Assembly (NCBI RefSeq): GCF_964656455.1
Contig: NC_135719.1
Coordinates: 6,241,163-6,305,162, forward strand
Reading direction: 5' to 3'
DNA from: Halichoerus grypus
Lineage: Eukaryota > Chordata > Mammalia > Carnivora > Phocidae
DNA length: 64,000 nucleotides
Shown: positions 43,530-54,874 of the stretch, in pieces
Layout of the letters: the number at the start of each line of letters is the position of its first letter
Position numbering within the stretch: position 1 is the stretch's first letter
Translations under genes and position numbers: made by a program
The notes under the pieces: model-generated
The model's input: the letters and a program-made list of their open reading frames with translations, nothing else
Database searches by the model: none
What the model was told of the DNA's origin: nothing

Positions 43530-44690
43530 ACCACCCACCCACCGGACATGGCTACAAGGAGGGGTCACTGATGATTCCCGTGCACACGTCTCGGCTTGGC
43601 CAGTAGGACGTGGACCCTTCAACCTTCCCAGCCCAAGGCCCCCATGCAGGGATCTTGTCCCACCACACATGGCACACCCGTTCATGCTTGAGTCTGTTCA
43701 CTCTTTCTCTCCTGCCTCTTCCTCTGGGATAGTGACTAAGGTAGGAGCTCCCCCTGCCCGCAGCCGCCACGAACCACGCATGCATGAATCGTTATGAGAA
43801 ATGCAGCAGCAAAGCCCTTAAGGAAGAAGTCTGCCCACGTTGACTCATTCAACAAATCCATGAGCACCTGCTAGCAGCCTGGCATCCTGCTCAGTGCTGT
43901 CTGTGTATATGGTTTGTGATCTCGGCCAAGTTCCCTAACCTCTGAGCCCCAGGGTCCTCTTAAGTGAGCGGTACACACACAGGAGGTTCCAAGTCCCCTG
44001 CCAGTTCTCACACTGTATCATCCCCAGATGATGTTGTCAGTCTACGTATGTACCAGAGGCAGGAAAGGCTTGGGAAACCCTTCTGTGGGCCCATAAATAA
44101 ATGTTTGCAAGGATGGCTTATGGGCCATCAACCCGGAGAGCGCTTCGCATGCTGGTGAGGAATTGTGTGTGTGTGTGTGTGTGTGTGCACCTGTGTGTTT
44201 AGTGAGGTGTCCCGTACCTGCCCGTCCACCCCAGGGATGAGTAAATCAAGCCTAGCTTTGGCATCAGCCTGTCCTTGTTTGAAATTCTGGTAGGCCCACT
44301 CACCGATTTGGTGAATTTGCACCTCCTTTTGTCCCTTTGTGGAAACGGGGCTCCTTCACATTTCCTCTATTGTGAACATTGAATGAGATCTTAGTACTGA
44401 TGGACTGGACACGTAGGAGGTGCTCCCCAAACGTGATCTGCTTTCCTAGGAGGTTCCAAGAGCCAGCGGCTAGGCTGCCCCAGCCAGGGTCAGGCTCGGA
44501 GGCAGACCGGCCGGGTGCCCCCCAGCCAGGCCCCAGGCGAGTGTGGTGGAGCGGGGCCTGCGCTCTCCCGCAAGGCTGTCTGGACAGGACGAGAGACAGC
44601 TGGGAAGGTTGAATTGCTCTTCGGTGGCTCGGGAGCACCTCCCTCCCCTGCCAGCGATCTGCATTTCAATGTGAGAAGGGAGGAAAGTAG
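43530..44690. other. Intergenic sequence, no gene seen
   Basis: Mixed unique sequence with a short (GT)n run. 43830-43960 resembles an L2/MIR relic (GACTCATTCAACAAATCCAT, GAGCACCTGCTAGCAGCCTG). Confidence 0.45.
44164..44188 (+). repeat. (GT)n microsatellite
   Basis: About 12 TG units. Confidence 0.95.
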
Positions 44691-44830
44691 GAAACTGCTC
44701 AAAGGGGTTACAATGATTAATCATTTAAAAAGCAAGATCTTAATTACAGGCCGCAATTTTTGCTATTTAAGGAGTCCATTAGTTGCCAGAAAGAAGAAGA
44801 AGAAATTATCACAGGTTATTCTCCCCCTAA
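44690..44830. promoter_or_regulatory. Candidate conserved non-coding element
   Basis: An AT-rich, non-repeat island in GC-rich surroundings. It carries the palindrome TGATTAATCA (44714-44723), TAATTA (44741-44746), CCATTAGTTGCC (44776-44787) and a run of AGAAGA. This pattern is typical of homeodomain-bound developmental enhancers. Confidence 0.45.
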
Positions 44831-45154
44831 CGTCGAACAGGGGTGGGGCGGGGAGCGGGGGGATCAGCTGCTGCTCTGAGCTGGGGGTGGAGGGGGGCAG
44901 GGTCCCACCCAGGAAGAGGCCTGGCCCCTGGGAACCCCACGGGCCTGCCTGCTGGGGGAGCAAAGGGAGAAAGATGCTTCTCAGAAGCCTGGGTCATGGA
45001 GCTGGGAGGTGGCGCAGGGCAGGAAAAATTGGAGGGGGGGGCGGGGGCTGGAATGCCACCTGTGGGTGCCCCTGGAGGCCTCCCCCTGGGCGAGGCAGCT
45101 GGGAACCAGCCCCTCCCCCATCCCAGTGACCCCCCTGACCCCATCCTGCTCAGG

Positions 45155-45320
45155 ATGTGGGGTTAATTGCCAGGCCCTCCCCTCTGACCCCTCTGTGGGT
45201 TTTAGTCTTGTCTGGTCTCTGAGGCCCCAGGGCGTACAAAGGGGGACTGGGTGGGGGTGGGGGGCAGCGCTAGGAGTCAGATCAAAACAACCAAGCCTCT
45301 TCAGTGGATTAATTACTGAT
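45155..45320. promoter_or_regulatory. Short candidate regulatory islands
   Basis: TTAATTG (45163-45169) and GATTAATTACTGAT (45308-45321) stand out in sequence otherwise above 60% G+C. They sit between the larger candidates at 44.7 and 45.7 kb. Confidence 0.35.
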
Positions 45321-45639
45321 CCTCAGGGGCTGAAAGACCGAGAGATCAAGTCCCCACCCCTGCCCCATGGCCTCAGAGGACAGTCACCAGCCGGCTTCCT
45401 CATCCTGGCCACCTAGAAGCCTGGACACATGCCCATCTCTGAGGGAGGCACAGCTGCCCTGTCCCCGGGAGTCGGATCTGGGCTCCAGGTCTCCTCCGGA
45501 GCCCTGGCTGACAGCTCCTCAATCCCAGAAGGCAGCCCCAGCCACAGAGGCGCTCCACCAGCACGCTGGGGCAGTTACAGGAATGCCAGAAGCCAAATGC
45601 GGATGGTCGTGTGCGTGGTGCTCCGGCGCCTTCAACGTT

Positions 45640-45862
45640 AACTCCGGTGAGTCAAAAATGGGAAGCGTGAGCTGGAACCAGGCCCCAAACTCTCCTTATT
45701 CCTACGAGGCCATGTGTTTAAAACAAGCTTGCAAGCAAGTTGCAAAGTTTACCAGCCTACCCAGAGGAAAGGTTTATTCCCTGCCAAGCCTGCTTGATAT
45801 TGGGAGTAAAATAAATGAAATCATTTCTATAAACAGTCCCTCCGGCCAGACTGATTAAATGC
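45640..45862. promoter_or_regulatory. Candidate conserved non-coding element
   Basis: Non-repeat stretch with CCTTATTCCTACGAGGCC, AACAAGCTTGCAAGCAAGTT and GGGAGTAAAATAAATGAAAT, then CTGATTAAAT. It lies between GC-rich sequence and a (GT)n run, with no transposon match seen. Confidence 0.4.
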
Positions 45863-45863
45863 C

Positions 45864-45892
45864 TGTGTGTGTGTGTGTGTCTGTGTGTGTTT
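45864..45892 (+). repeat. (GT)n microsatellite
   Basis: About 14 TG units with one CT interruption. Confidence 0.95.
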
Positions 45893-46194
45893 GTCCATCA
45901 GCCTCATCTGTTCTAACATTTCGGCCCCCAGAGGGCAGGCTGCTAAATCGGATTGAATGATAATCCCAGGGATTTCTGAGGGAGGGTGGGAGGAGACCCA
46001 CGCCACAGCTTCACAACATGGGTTTGAATTCAAAATAAGCAAACTGATTCATGATGACTCTGCCCTGGATGCTGTCTCCTCCATCCTTAGACCCCTCCAC
46101 GCCCCCCTCCCCCCCAGAGAGGAGACAGTGTGTCCCCCTTTAATCAGCAGGCTCCCCACTTCCCGGGGTGAGTGCACAGACCCTCCCCCATCTT

Positions 46195-46420
46195 CTCCTT
46201 GCCCCCCCATTTCAATGCGATTAATTGCAGGGTTAAGCACCCAAAACAGGCTGGACCACATTATTTCTGATGTGGCCTCTTTTCCGTGGTCCTGCCTCGA
46301 AGCCACAGTCATCAGCAGCTTTCAGCTTGTCACTCTCTTGACACTCTTTACTTAGACCCGGAAATGACACATGTGATGGAAAGAACTTTATTTTTTGTTT
46401 CTTTCTTCCCAAGAGAGGAA
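46195..46420. promoter_or_regulatory. Candidate conserved non-coding element
   Basis: Contains CAATGCGATTAATTGCAGGG (46213-46232), ACATTATTTCTGATGTGGCC and TCAGCAGCTTTCAGCTTGTC. Balanced composition, homeodomain-type cores and absence of a repeat signature suggest a constrained element. Confidence 0.45.
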
Positions 46421-46424
46421 GTTG

Positions 46425-47515
46425 GAGGGCAGAGCATCCGGAAGTCACCTCTGCAGGTGATGCTCAGACCACCCGCCGGATCGTGGATCCTAGCCCAGGG
46501 CCTACCGGGGGCACCTCCATACACAAGTCACCTTCTCAGGGGCCTCAGGGGCCACGGGGGCCACAGACCCTGCCCTGCCTGCCCCAGAGACCTGCTCAAG
46601 GTCCATGCCTGGAAAAGTGCTCTGACCTCAGGGAATCCTGGAGGGCTTCCGGTGCTAGGCCCTGCTCTCTCCCTCAGAGGCCTGCACCCCATTTCGGGTG
46701 TGGGTCCAGAAAAGCCTGTGCGAAAATTAGGGAAGGGTGCTTCCTCGGGACAAGTGCGGTCCTTGCAAGGCACCCAGCCTGGGGATTGGGTGCAGGCCAG
46801 ATTTTCATCCCCCTGGCCTCTGCGTCTTCACAACAAAGCCCTGAAACGGACGGGTTGTTATCTTACATGTGGGGAAACCGAGGCCCCCATTCTAGGACAA
46901 AGAGCTCCCAGGGGCCTAAAACCCATTGTCTTACATCTCCTAGGGAGACACCCTGCTAGGCTGCCAACCCACCCCCGCACAGAGACTCAGGGGGGCATCA
47001 GGACCCAGCTAGGAAAGGGAGCAGGTGACCCCCGATAGCCCAGGCACCCCGATCTCCAGCAGTCTGGAGAGCTCCAGACCCTTCACGAGGCGGCCGCAGA
47101 AAGGCAGGTGGCTTCTATTGAGACTAAACACTGTTTTCTGTTTGTGTGAAGCTTTATCATTGTCGAAGTGTGTTCACCTCCAGGATCTTGTCCGAGCCCC
47201 TGAATCCAGTATGCGGGGGAGCTAGGGCCAGATGGCAGTGACCACGTTACAGATGCGGTCCCGAAGCTCAGAGAACGGGGCCCACCCAGCTCCTACCAGA
47301 CGAAGCTGAGGCTAGGGCCCAGCATTAATTTCAGAGGGTCCTGGGTCTCCTGGAGCTGGGACACAGTCCCTGATGGGAGCAGTGACCTGATACCATGCTC
47401 TGGTGAGAGCTACAGATTCCCCTGCCTACCCGTGCAGATCCTGGCGGTTTATTCACCACTTCATGCAACTCACATTGTCCCCCAGGCAGCGCATGTAATG
47501 GAAGACTCAGCCACA
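46425..47515. other. Intergenic unique sequence
   Basis: GC-rich, with open frames of up to 250 codons that I judge accidental. MIR-like traces at 46840-46890. No gene recognised. Confidence 0.45.
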
Positions 47516-47577
47516 TCGCTTAGCAGGAAAGTACCTAACCACCCTGGGGCTCAGTTTCTTTGCCTGTGGAATGGGCG

Positions 47578-47647
47578 TTATTATTAATTATTATTAATTA
47601 ATAATAATAGCATTAGTAGTAGTAGTTATTATTAATTATTAGTAATC
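47578..47647 (+). repeat. (ATT)n microsatellite in MIR remnant
   Basis: About 70 bp of TTA/ATT/AGT repeats. The flanks (CACCCTGGGGCTCAGTTTCT, AAGGGTCATCGTGAAGATGC) read as forward MIR, so the array grew inside an old MIR. Confidence 0.85.
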
Positions 47648-47701
47648 AAATCCAAAGGGTCATCGTGAAGATGCATCGAGGAGTTGTATGTTTTGTTTTG
47701 T

Positions 47702-47901
47702 TTTTTTAAAAGATTTTATTTATTTATTTGACAGAGACACAGCGAGAGAGGGAACACGAGCAGGGGGAGTGGGAGAGGGAGAAGCAGACTCCCCGCTGAG
47801 CAGGGAGCCCTTGTGGGGCTCGATCCCAGGATCTTGGGATCATGACCTGAGCCTAAGGCAGATGAAGGCAGACGCTTATCGCCTGCGCCACCCAGGCGCC
47901 C
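47702..47901 (-). mobile_element. CAN-SINE, antisense
   Basis: Complete reverse copy from TTTTTTTAAAAGATTTTATT to CGCCACCCAGGCGCCCC. A short internal duplication (GGCAGATGAAGGCAGACGC) lies in the tRNA-like head. Confidence 0.92.
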
Positions 47902-47904
47902 CTG

Positions 47905-49590
47905 TAAAGTGTTTTTGAACAGAACCTCCTTCACAGGAAAGACTCATTCATTCATTACATTGTAGCAATTTGTGTTATGGGCCTGGACGCAGGGATGCAG
48001 CTGCGAGGAGACACATAGGCTCCTCCCCTCCAGAAGCTTTGTGTCCACTGAGGGAGAGACAGCCACACTGTGTGACCGTGCAGGGAGGTGAGGCCCATAC
48101 AAGGGGAAGCCCGTGGAGGGCAGCTGACTCAGCCAACAGGGTCACGGAGGCCTCCTAAAGAAGTGTCCTCGAACACCCGGTGCGTGCTCAGGAGCGGTCC
48201 CGGCAGAGAAGGGGGGGACTGGGCTCCATCAGAAGAAAGAGCAGGTGCGAGGCAGGTGCGCTCAGGTACGGCAGGAGGGAGGAGGCGGCCGCAGCTCCTA
48301 AGAAGCCCGTGAGAGCCCCACTGGGAGCCTGGCCTTCTGGGGGCAGCAGGGGCATGGGGACAGTGGAGCTCCGAGAACAGGAGGGTAGGAGGGAGGGTAG
48401 GAGAGACAAGTGCTGAGGAGAGAGGACAGTCACAAGGGAGGAGACAGGGCGGGAGGGGGGCCAGGTTAGCAGGAGTGCCCAGCCGGGGGTGGTAAGGGGT
48501 TAAGGGCAGGGGTCCTCTTTTTTAATGCAAACGGAGGTGAGGTGCCATGTGGGCTAGCTCTGGTGCTGCAGGGAACCCCCACGAGCACTCCCTCTGGACC
48601 TGAGCCCCTGTCCCAGGAAGGAGTGTCCCCCAGCCTCCCTCTTGGGCTGGTGACCCGGGGGGGGGACAAGAAGGGTGTCCCCTGGTGGCCCCCCCGAATC
48701 CTTTCCTCCAAGAGCCAAAAGCCCTGACAGCCTATATTCTGCTGTGTGAACTCACAAAATCCCTTCTCCCACCTGGGCCTCAGCTTCCTCCGCTGTGAAA
48801 TGGATCTGTTTCCTTCCTCCTCTCAGTCCCTGGTGTTTACATCCATTCAGTCTGGGTGCTTAGCAGGCCAGCAACAGAGGCTCCCTGCTGCCTTGATCCC
48901 TTAATGGCCCACACCCCGGGTGGGCTGTGACCCGCAAATGCAGGGGACAGGCAAGGACCTGGTTGCTGACCAAGCACCACCCCCAAACCTGCTGCTCTGC
49001 CCGAAACTGGCTGAGCCAGGGTCAGGCCCTCTTTAGGGCTGGCAAGAGACCCAGGCTTGGTGTCTTTCCTCAGCAGGGGGTAGCCCCTTGTCCTCCCACA
49101 TCTGACAGGCCTCCTTCTGGTCCAGGCAGCAGCCAGGGCTTGGGGACATCTCTGGCTGGCTGCCTGCCTCCTTCCCTGCTCCATTCCTACAGCTGTGGTT
49201 GCACTCCCACCTCTGCCCTGAGCTTTTATTATGATGAATTCATGTGACATCTCAGAGGGAAGGCTCCTGGGTGGGCGGGCAGATGGGAGGGGGAGACGCT
49301 GCAGGCCCCTTACCCCCGTTCTCCCAGAATGCTCCTCTGCCCTCATTTGCAGGGCCGGAGTGAGCAGGACAGAGTCCCTGAGATGAACGGATGGTGGCAT
49401 CCTGAGCAGAGTGAGGTGTGCGGTGGGGCCCCCCAACTGGCTGGCAGAAGACAGGCTGGTATAATTTGGGGAGACCCCTGTGGGGCCTCACGCAACCTCT
49501 GGGGGAATCAGTGATCAATGAGTCCTGAGCAGGAGGGAGTTGGAGCAAATGATCCTAACAGATCTCATGAATGGTCTGAGTTGGGTTGAA
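47905..49590. other. Intergenic sequence, no gene seen
   Basis: Moderately GC-rich. A forward MIR-like patch at 48735-48830 (GCTGTGTGAACTCACAAAAT, CTCAGCTTCCTCCGCTGTGA). The rest is unassigned. Confidence 0.45.
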
Positions 49591-49594
49591 TCTA

Positions 49595-49885
49595 TAGTCT
49601 TCCACTTCCTAGCTGTGTGACCTTGAACAAGTCAATGGGCTTCTCAGTGTTTCAGTTCCATGGTGCAAAATAAAAGGAAATAGTGACTCCTATTCTAAAG
49701 GATTGCTATCATGGAATCCATATAAAGTACCTAGCACAGCACCTAACATCTAGTAACTGCTCAATAAACGGTGCTGCGATTATTTTTATTTCCGTGGACA
49801 AGTGGCCACCTTGTACATTAGGCCATGGGCACATTGCCTCCCCTCTCTGGGCCATCTGTAAAATGAAGGGCTTCGTAGAGGAAGT
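49595..49885 (+). repeat. MIR SINE(s)
   Basis: CCACTTCCTAGCTGTGTGAC, CTTGAACAAGTCAATGGGCT and CTAGTAACTGCTCAATAAAC fit forward MIR, with a second trace to about 49880. Confidence 0.7.
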
Positions 49886-50009
49886 CCAAGGCCTCCTTCT
49901 GGTATGAGCTTTATGATTTGTGGGCCCTGTGGGTTGATGAGGGGAGGGCCGTGCTCACTGCATCATTCATACGAACTTCCAGTCCTGGACCCCTGGAGAG
50001 ATTTGGACA

Positions 50010-50140
50010 TGGGAGGAGAGGAAGTGAGGGATGAGAAGCAGAAGGAGGGAAAGAAAGATGGGGGAGTAGAAGGGAAGGCAGAGGAAGGGGAGGGGAGAGG
50101 AGGGAGGAGCAGGGAGGAGGAAGAATGAGAGGGAAGATCC
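50010..50140 (+). repeat. Polypurine (GGA/GAA)n tract
   Basis: About 130 bp with very few pyrimidines on this strand (for example GAGGAAGTGAGGGATGAGAA, GGAGGGAGGAGCAGGGAGGA). Confidence 0.85.
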
Positions 50141-50144
50141 AGCT

Positions 50145-52115
50145 GGGCTGCTTCAGTCTCTGCGGAGGAGAAAGCAGTGAATTGGCTCCAGGGGCTCCCG
50201 AAGGACTTGAGGCTTGTTGCGGGTGGGGCAGGGGTGCCTCTCCCTAGAGGGCTGCTACCCAGAGCCTGGCCCCTGGGGCTGGGGGTGACTTTCTGGGTTC
50301 CAGGAGTGGACCACAAGACCTGCTTCCCCTGACCCAGCGGAAAACAGGTTGGGTGAGAGCCACCGGCCAATGGGTGAGCCATTCTTTCCTCCGAGTACTC
50401 CCAGAGTGTAGTGCATGAGACCGGAGGCGGTCCCCTCTGTCCCTCTTTGGAGGTGAGGGACAGGTAGAGAGACAAAGGCAAAGAGCTTTTCTGTCCCCTT
50501 CCTGGAAGGACCAGAACCTCCCCCACCGAGCAAAGGTGGCCACTCCCAGGGGACCGCCAGGGCTGGGTCGTCTGGGCAGACAGGAGGCCAAAGCAGCCGA
50601 CCCTGGAGCAGCCTCTGTGGCCTTGGCCGTGCAGTTCATCCCTGGGTGGCATTCCTGCCCTCTCCCCTGAAGAATGGTTAAAAGCTCGGTCTAAGGAATC
50701 AGACATCCATGGCCTTGAATTTCACTTATGAGCTGGGAGACCTTGAGAAAGTCACTTACGTCTCTCAGGCTTAGTCGCCTACCGGAGGGAAAATAGTGGG
50801 AGCATTGAACACTGTGATGTGGGGACAGAGCTTAGCAGACCAGTGCGTAAAGGGCTAAGGCGGAGGGGGAGGCTGGGGTAAAGATCTCCTTCCTTCCTCC
50901 TCTTCCCTTCTTCCTTCATGGTAGGAGCAAGAACCCTGTGGCCCACTTCCCCATCTTACCCCACTTTCCAGCTACCTCTTCAGGTGGCCCGGGCTCAGTC
51001 CTCCCTAGGCTGCCCGCGTGTCAGCAAACCAACCCCCAGATGCTTTGTGACAGGTGAGTGGCGTCTCCCCCAGCGTCTAGCACTCGTGCGTGTCCAGGGA
51101 TGAGCAGTGGATGAGCAGTAAGCCAGTGGCCTGTGTGAATGGCCGTGTCCCTGGGGGGCAGAGGAGCTGATGCGAGCTAGATGAGCAGCTCTTGGGCCCA
51201 GAAGTAGAAGGCCTGGGTCTCTCTGGCTGTCTAGGAGGGGTAGGAGGCTGCCTTCACGAGGAGCCTGGGAAACCCTCTCCCTCCCGGGCCACAGAAGGGG
51301 TGGGAAGTCAGGGCCCGCAGTGGTTTTGTACCCTACACAATTGCAGCCACTCTTCTGGATAAAGGGGCAAACAAAGGGGCCTTCGGAAGTGGCCACGCTG
51401 CTCAGCACCCGGGGAGGCCCCAGGAAGCCAGTTCTCACTAGCCGCCCACCCAAGCATCCTCTCAACACGCCCCCACCGCCCCACCATGGGGGGCCAACTG
51501 GGCCCCAGCCACCCACAGCCTGGCAGCTGGGCTAGGGATTGATGAAAGCTGAGGGAACCTGGCCCCCCCACTCCCCAGGGGGCCTGGAAAGTCCCGGAAG
51601 AGAGCCAGTCAGGGGTGGGGGTGGGGGTGGGGGTGGGCAGCTAAAATGCTGCTTTCTCGCTTGCCAGGACAGCAACAGGAACTGGCGACCGATGAGAAAG
51701 TTGCCTTCAGGCCTCCGGTGAGCGATGGGCCTCTTGACGGGCTGCTGGTCTGCAAACAGGGTACAGCCCCAGGAGGCTTGGAAAGAGCTCCTCTTCTGAG
51801 GCTCCCCCCGCCCCTCCGCACAGGTCAGTCACACCTATGAGACCCACATCCTTCGCCAACTGAGTTCTCAGACAGCAACCTCCCCCGGGGGCCCAGCGCC
51901 AGGACAAGCACCCCGCAAGTCCCCGGACTCGGGGGTCAGCAGACCTGGGCTCTGCAGCTCCGGCTGTGGGATCTCCGCTTCAGGGCCCACTGAGTCACGG
52001 TTTCTTCGTCTCTAAATAGTGCCTGAATAGAAAGAGTGCTTGCTGCACGGCGTGTGCATTGCGTGAGGCGATGGGCATCGGCCCTGACACACGGGACATG
52101 CTCCATAAATGGCAT
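50145..52115. other. Intergenic sequence with MIR relics and a G-rich repeat
   Basis: Forward MIR at 50675-50800 (GAGCTGGGAGACCTTGAGAA, AGTCACTTACGTCTCTCAGG) and a weaker one at 51925-52110. GGGGGT is repeated four times at 51613-51638. No gene recognised. Confidence 0.5.
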
Positions 52116-52424
52116 TTCACGTATTCCGTAGACCCTATTGGAACGGTCTAAATTAGTTGTGTGCAGAAGTGGTGCTCAAAGGCTTCCAGAAGTCTCAGTA
52201 AAAGAGGTGGGCTGGGGTGACGAGGACAGACAAGGGCTCCTTCTCCAGTGTCCAGCTTTTTAAAGGAATTTTTTTTTTAAATTTTGAAACAACTTTAGAC
52301 TTACAGAACAGCTGAAGATTGTACAGAGTTCCCACAGGCCCATATCCTCAGATTCCTCAAACTTTAACATCTTAGATAACCAAGGTGCCTTTGCCAAAAC
52401 CAACAAGGTAACCTTCCTACCACA

Positions 52425-53108
52425 CAGTCATCCCCCTTATCTGCAGGGGGTACATTCCAGGACCCCCAGTGGATGCTTGAAACCATGCATAGTATGAACC
52501 TACATATACTATGTTTTTTCCTATACTACATTCCTATGATAAAGTTTAATTTATAAATTAGGCAGAGTAGGAGATTAACAACAATAACTAAGAAAAAAAT
52601 AGAGCATTTATAGCAACACACTATAATAAAAGTTATGTGGGGGCGCCGGGGTGGCTCAGTCGGTTAAGAGTCTGCCTTCGGCTCAGGTCAGGATCCCAGA
52701 GTCCTGGGTTCGAGCCCCACATCGGGCTCCCTGCTCAGCGGGCAGCCTGCTTCTCCCTCTGCCTGCCGCTTCCCCTGAGTGTGCTCTCTCTCTCTGTCAA
52801 ATAAACAAATGAAATCTTTATAAAAAAATAAAAATAATAAAAAAATTAAAAAAGTTATGTGAATGTTGGTCTGTCTCTCTCTCAAAATATTGTGCTGTAC
52901 TCAGCTTTCTTCTTTGATAACATGAGATAGTAATGTGCCCACATGAGGACATGACATGAAGTGGGTGACGTGGGCACGGTGACGTGACATTAAGCTACTC
53001 TTGACCTGCTGACGATGTGTCAGAAAGAGTATCATCTGTTCAGGACCATGGTTGACCTCCAGTCACTGAAACGTGGGAAGCCAAACCACAGATAAGGGGC
53101 AACTACTG
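52425..53108. mobile_element. Tigger-group (TcMar) DNA transposon, non-autonomous
   Basis: Inverted ends CAGTCATCCCCCTTATCTGC and GATAAGGGGCAACTACTG. Typical internal text includes CCAGGACCCCCAGTGGATGC, ATACTATGTTTTTTCCTATAC and AAAGTTTAATTTATAAATTA. It is interrupted by a SINE at 52640-52849. No transposase is coded. The right flank begins with TA, as expected for a TA-targeting element. Confidence 0.85.
52640..52849 (+). mobile_element. CAN-SINE inside the Tigger element, 12-bp target duplication
   Basis: Complete copy. AAAAGTTATGTG is at 52628-52639 and 52850-52861, splitting the Tigger text AAAAGTTATGTGAATG. Confidence 0.93.
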
Positions 53109-53133
53109 TACTATGAATTAAATGGTAGATTTA

Positions 53134-53333
53134 GGGGCGCCTGGGTGGCTCAGATGGTTAAGCGTCTGCCTTCGGCTCAGGTCATGATCCCAGGGTCCTG
53201 GGATTGAGCCCCGCATCAGGCTCCCTGCTCAGCGGGGGGCCTGCTTCTCCCCTTCCCTCTACTTCTCCCCCTGCTCATAGTCTCTCTCTCTCTGTATCTC
53301 GAATGAATAAATAAAAAAAATAAAAATAAAAAT
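53134..53333 (+). mobile_element. CAN-SINE inside the old LINE, 14-bp target duplication
   Basis: Complete copy. AAATGGTAGATTTA at 53120-53133 and AAATGCTAGATTTA at 53334-53347 differ by one base. Confidence 0.92.
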
Positions 53334-53424
53334 AAATGCTAGATTTATTTGGATTTCGCCAGTGTTTCCACTAACTTCCTTTCTTCCAGGGTCCAGTGCA
53401 GGCTACCACGTTGCCCTTAGCCAC

Positions 53425-54870
53425 CTGTTTCTTAATGGTTGAAAGGACAGAAGTGTCATTCTTCGTCAGCTTCACGGACTCTCCAGAGGGAGCGCTCTCA
53501 ACAAAGCTGTCCCCGCTGCGGGCAGAGGATCCACATGAGCCACCTTGCTGGTGCGCCCGAGTCTCCCCCGCCAGGAGGTGGCTTTGCTAAGCTCATTAGT
53601 GCACGGAGGAGCAGAGCTCTGGATGAAGGAAGGACTGGGGCGGCTTCTTGCTAGCTTGGAAGTCCACTGGGAGAATTTTGGAGCTGTGCTAGACCACGCA
53701 CATGGGAACTGGGACCCCTTCCCCAAAGCATCGGGGAGGCCCCGTGTCCCTGCTGCGTGGTGCACACACACCCCCTCAGCCCTAAGGCAGGCCTTCCTGT
53801 AGCTCAGAGGGTGGTTCTGCATCCAGACTTGAATGGGAATCCGAAGTCCCAGCCCATTCCTCAAGCCCACACCTGTGATTCCTCCCGCAGAGCCTAGTTG
53901 TGGCGCATGACGGTGGGCACCTCTGAATCACAGCCCACCCTGGGAGCCCGGAGTTGGCCAGGCCCCCAAGAGCCGTGGAGGGAAGGCCCTGTTGGCTCGG
54001 CTGAGGACGGGACAATGGCCCCTTTTTCCGGCAGCTGGCAGAAACTTCCAGGCCCTGAGCTTCTGAATGCCCATTGGAGCCAGACACTGGGCTCTGTTTC
54101 CCAGGCAGCCCTGTGCCAGGCCCACCACCACCCAGAGAGAAGGAACCTTTCTTTCCTGTTGGCCAAAGCCAAGGCTCCCAAAAGAGCATCAGCGGCAAGG
54201 GGGGCTGAGCTTTGTTCAGGAAACAGGCTTCCCACCACCCTCATCCAGCCTCCGCTTGGGAACCTCGGAGCTGGACAGGGAAGTGTGTCACCCCCTCTGT
54301 GGGTCAGGCCTGATCCCTCCTGACTCTGAAGTTACAGGATTCCCAGCCCCGCTTGGCGCGTTGCCTCCACACCTCCCTACCTATTCACCAACTGCTCTGC
54401 AGACCTCTCACAGAGCTCAGCCTGTTGGCCCTGAAAGGGGCTTCCATGGCAGCCTGTGCAGGGCTGCGTTTGGGCAGAGGGAGAGATTCCGGCTGGTCTT
54501 GCTGTGCCTGCTTTGAAGGTGGTGGAACTGACTGATGAGGCCTGGGGTGAGGCCCGGACGCCCAGGTCAGGATGGGAGTCCCACGGGGCTCCAGGCCATT
54601 GGATCCACAGACTCATGCCCCTAGCCCCACATAAGCACTGCACGGAGGTGACCTCCAGAGGGCTGTGTCACTGCTGGGGTGGTTTGCTGCCCAGACTGTC
54701 AGACCAGTCTGGGGTCCACGGATGAACAAGTGCAGAGCTCGCTGGGACTTTTGGACAGATGGGGAGTCACTGGGAAGACCGTCTCAGACGAAAAGAGAGA
54801 GAGGGAGCAGGGGACATAGTAGGTCGCCGTGTGCCTACCACACACACTACAGACACACATAGAAACACTA
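53425..54870. other. Intergenic unique sequence
   Basis: GC-rich. Several overlapping frames are open on both strands without a recognisable protein. No repeat named. Confidence 0.45.
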
Positions 54871-54874
54871 AGAC

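Larger units (their letters stand above)
52265..53420. mobile_element. Old L1M-like LINE-1 fragment, host of nested insertions
   Basis: The outer parts (52265-52424: TTTAGACTTACAGAACAGCT, TGTACAGAGTTCCCACAGG; and after 53109: AAATGGTAGATTTA, then TTTGGATTTCGCCAGTGTTT, CAGGGTCCAGTGCAGGCTAC) join into one old LINE. A Tigger element and a SINE sit inside it, and a second SINE sits inside the Tigger. Confidence 0.6.

Noticed and set aside
46286..47038. 250-codon open frame (+)
   Set aside because: It begins in a candidate regulatory element and runs through unique GC-rich DNA, with no protein similarity recognised.
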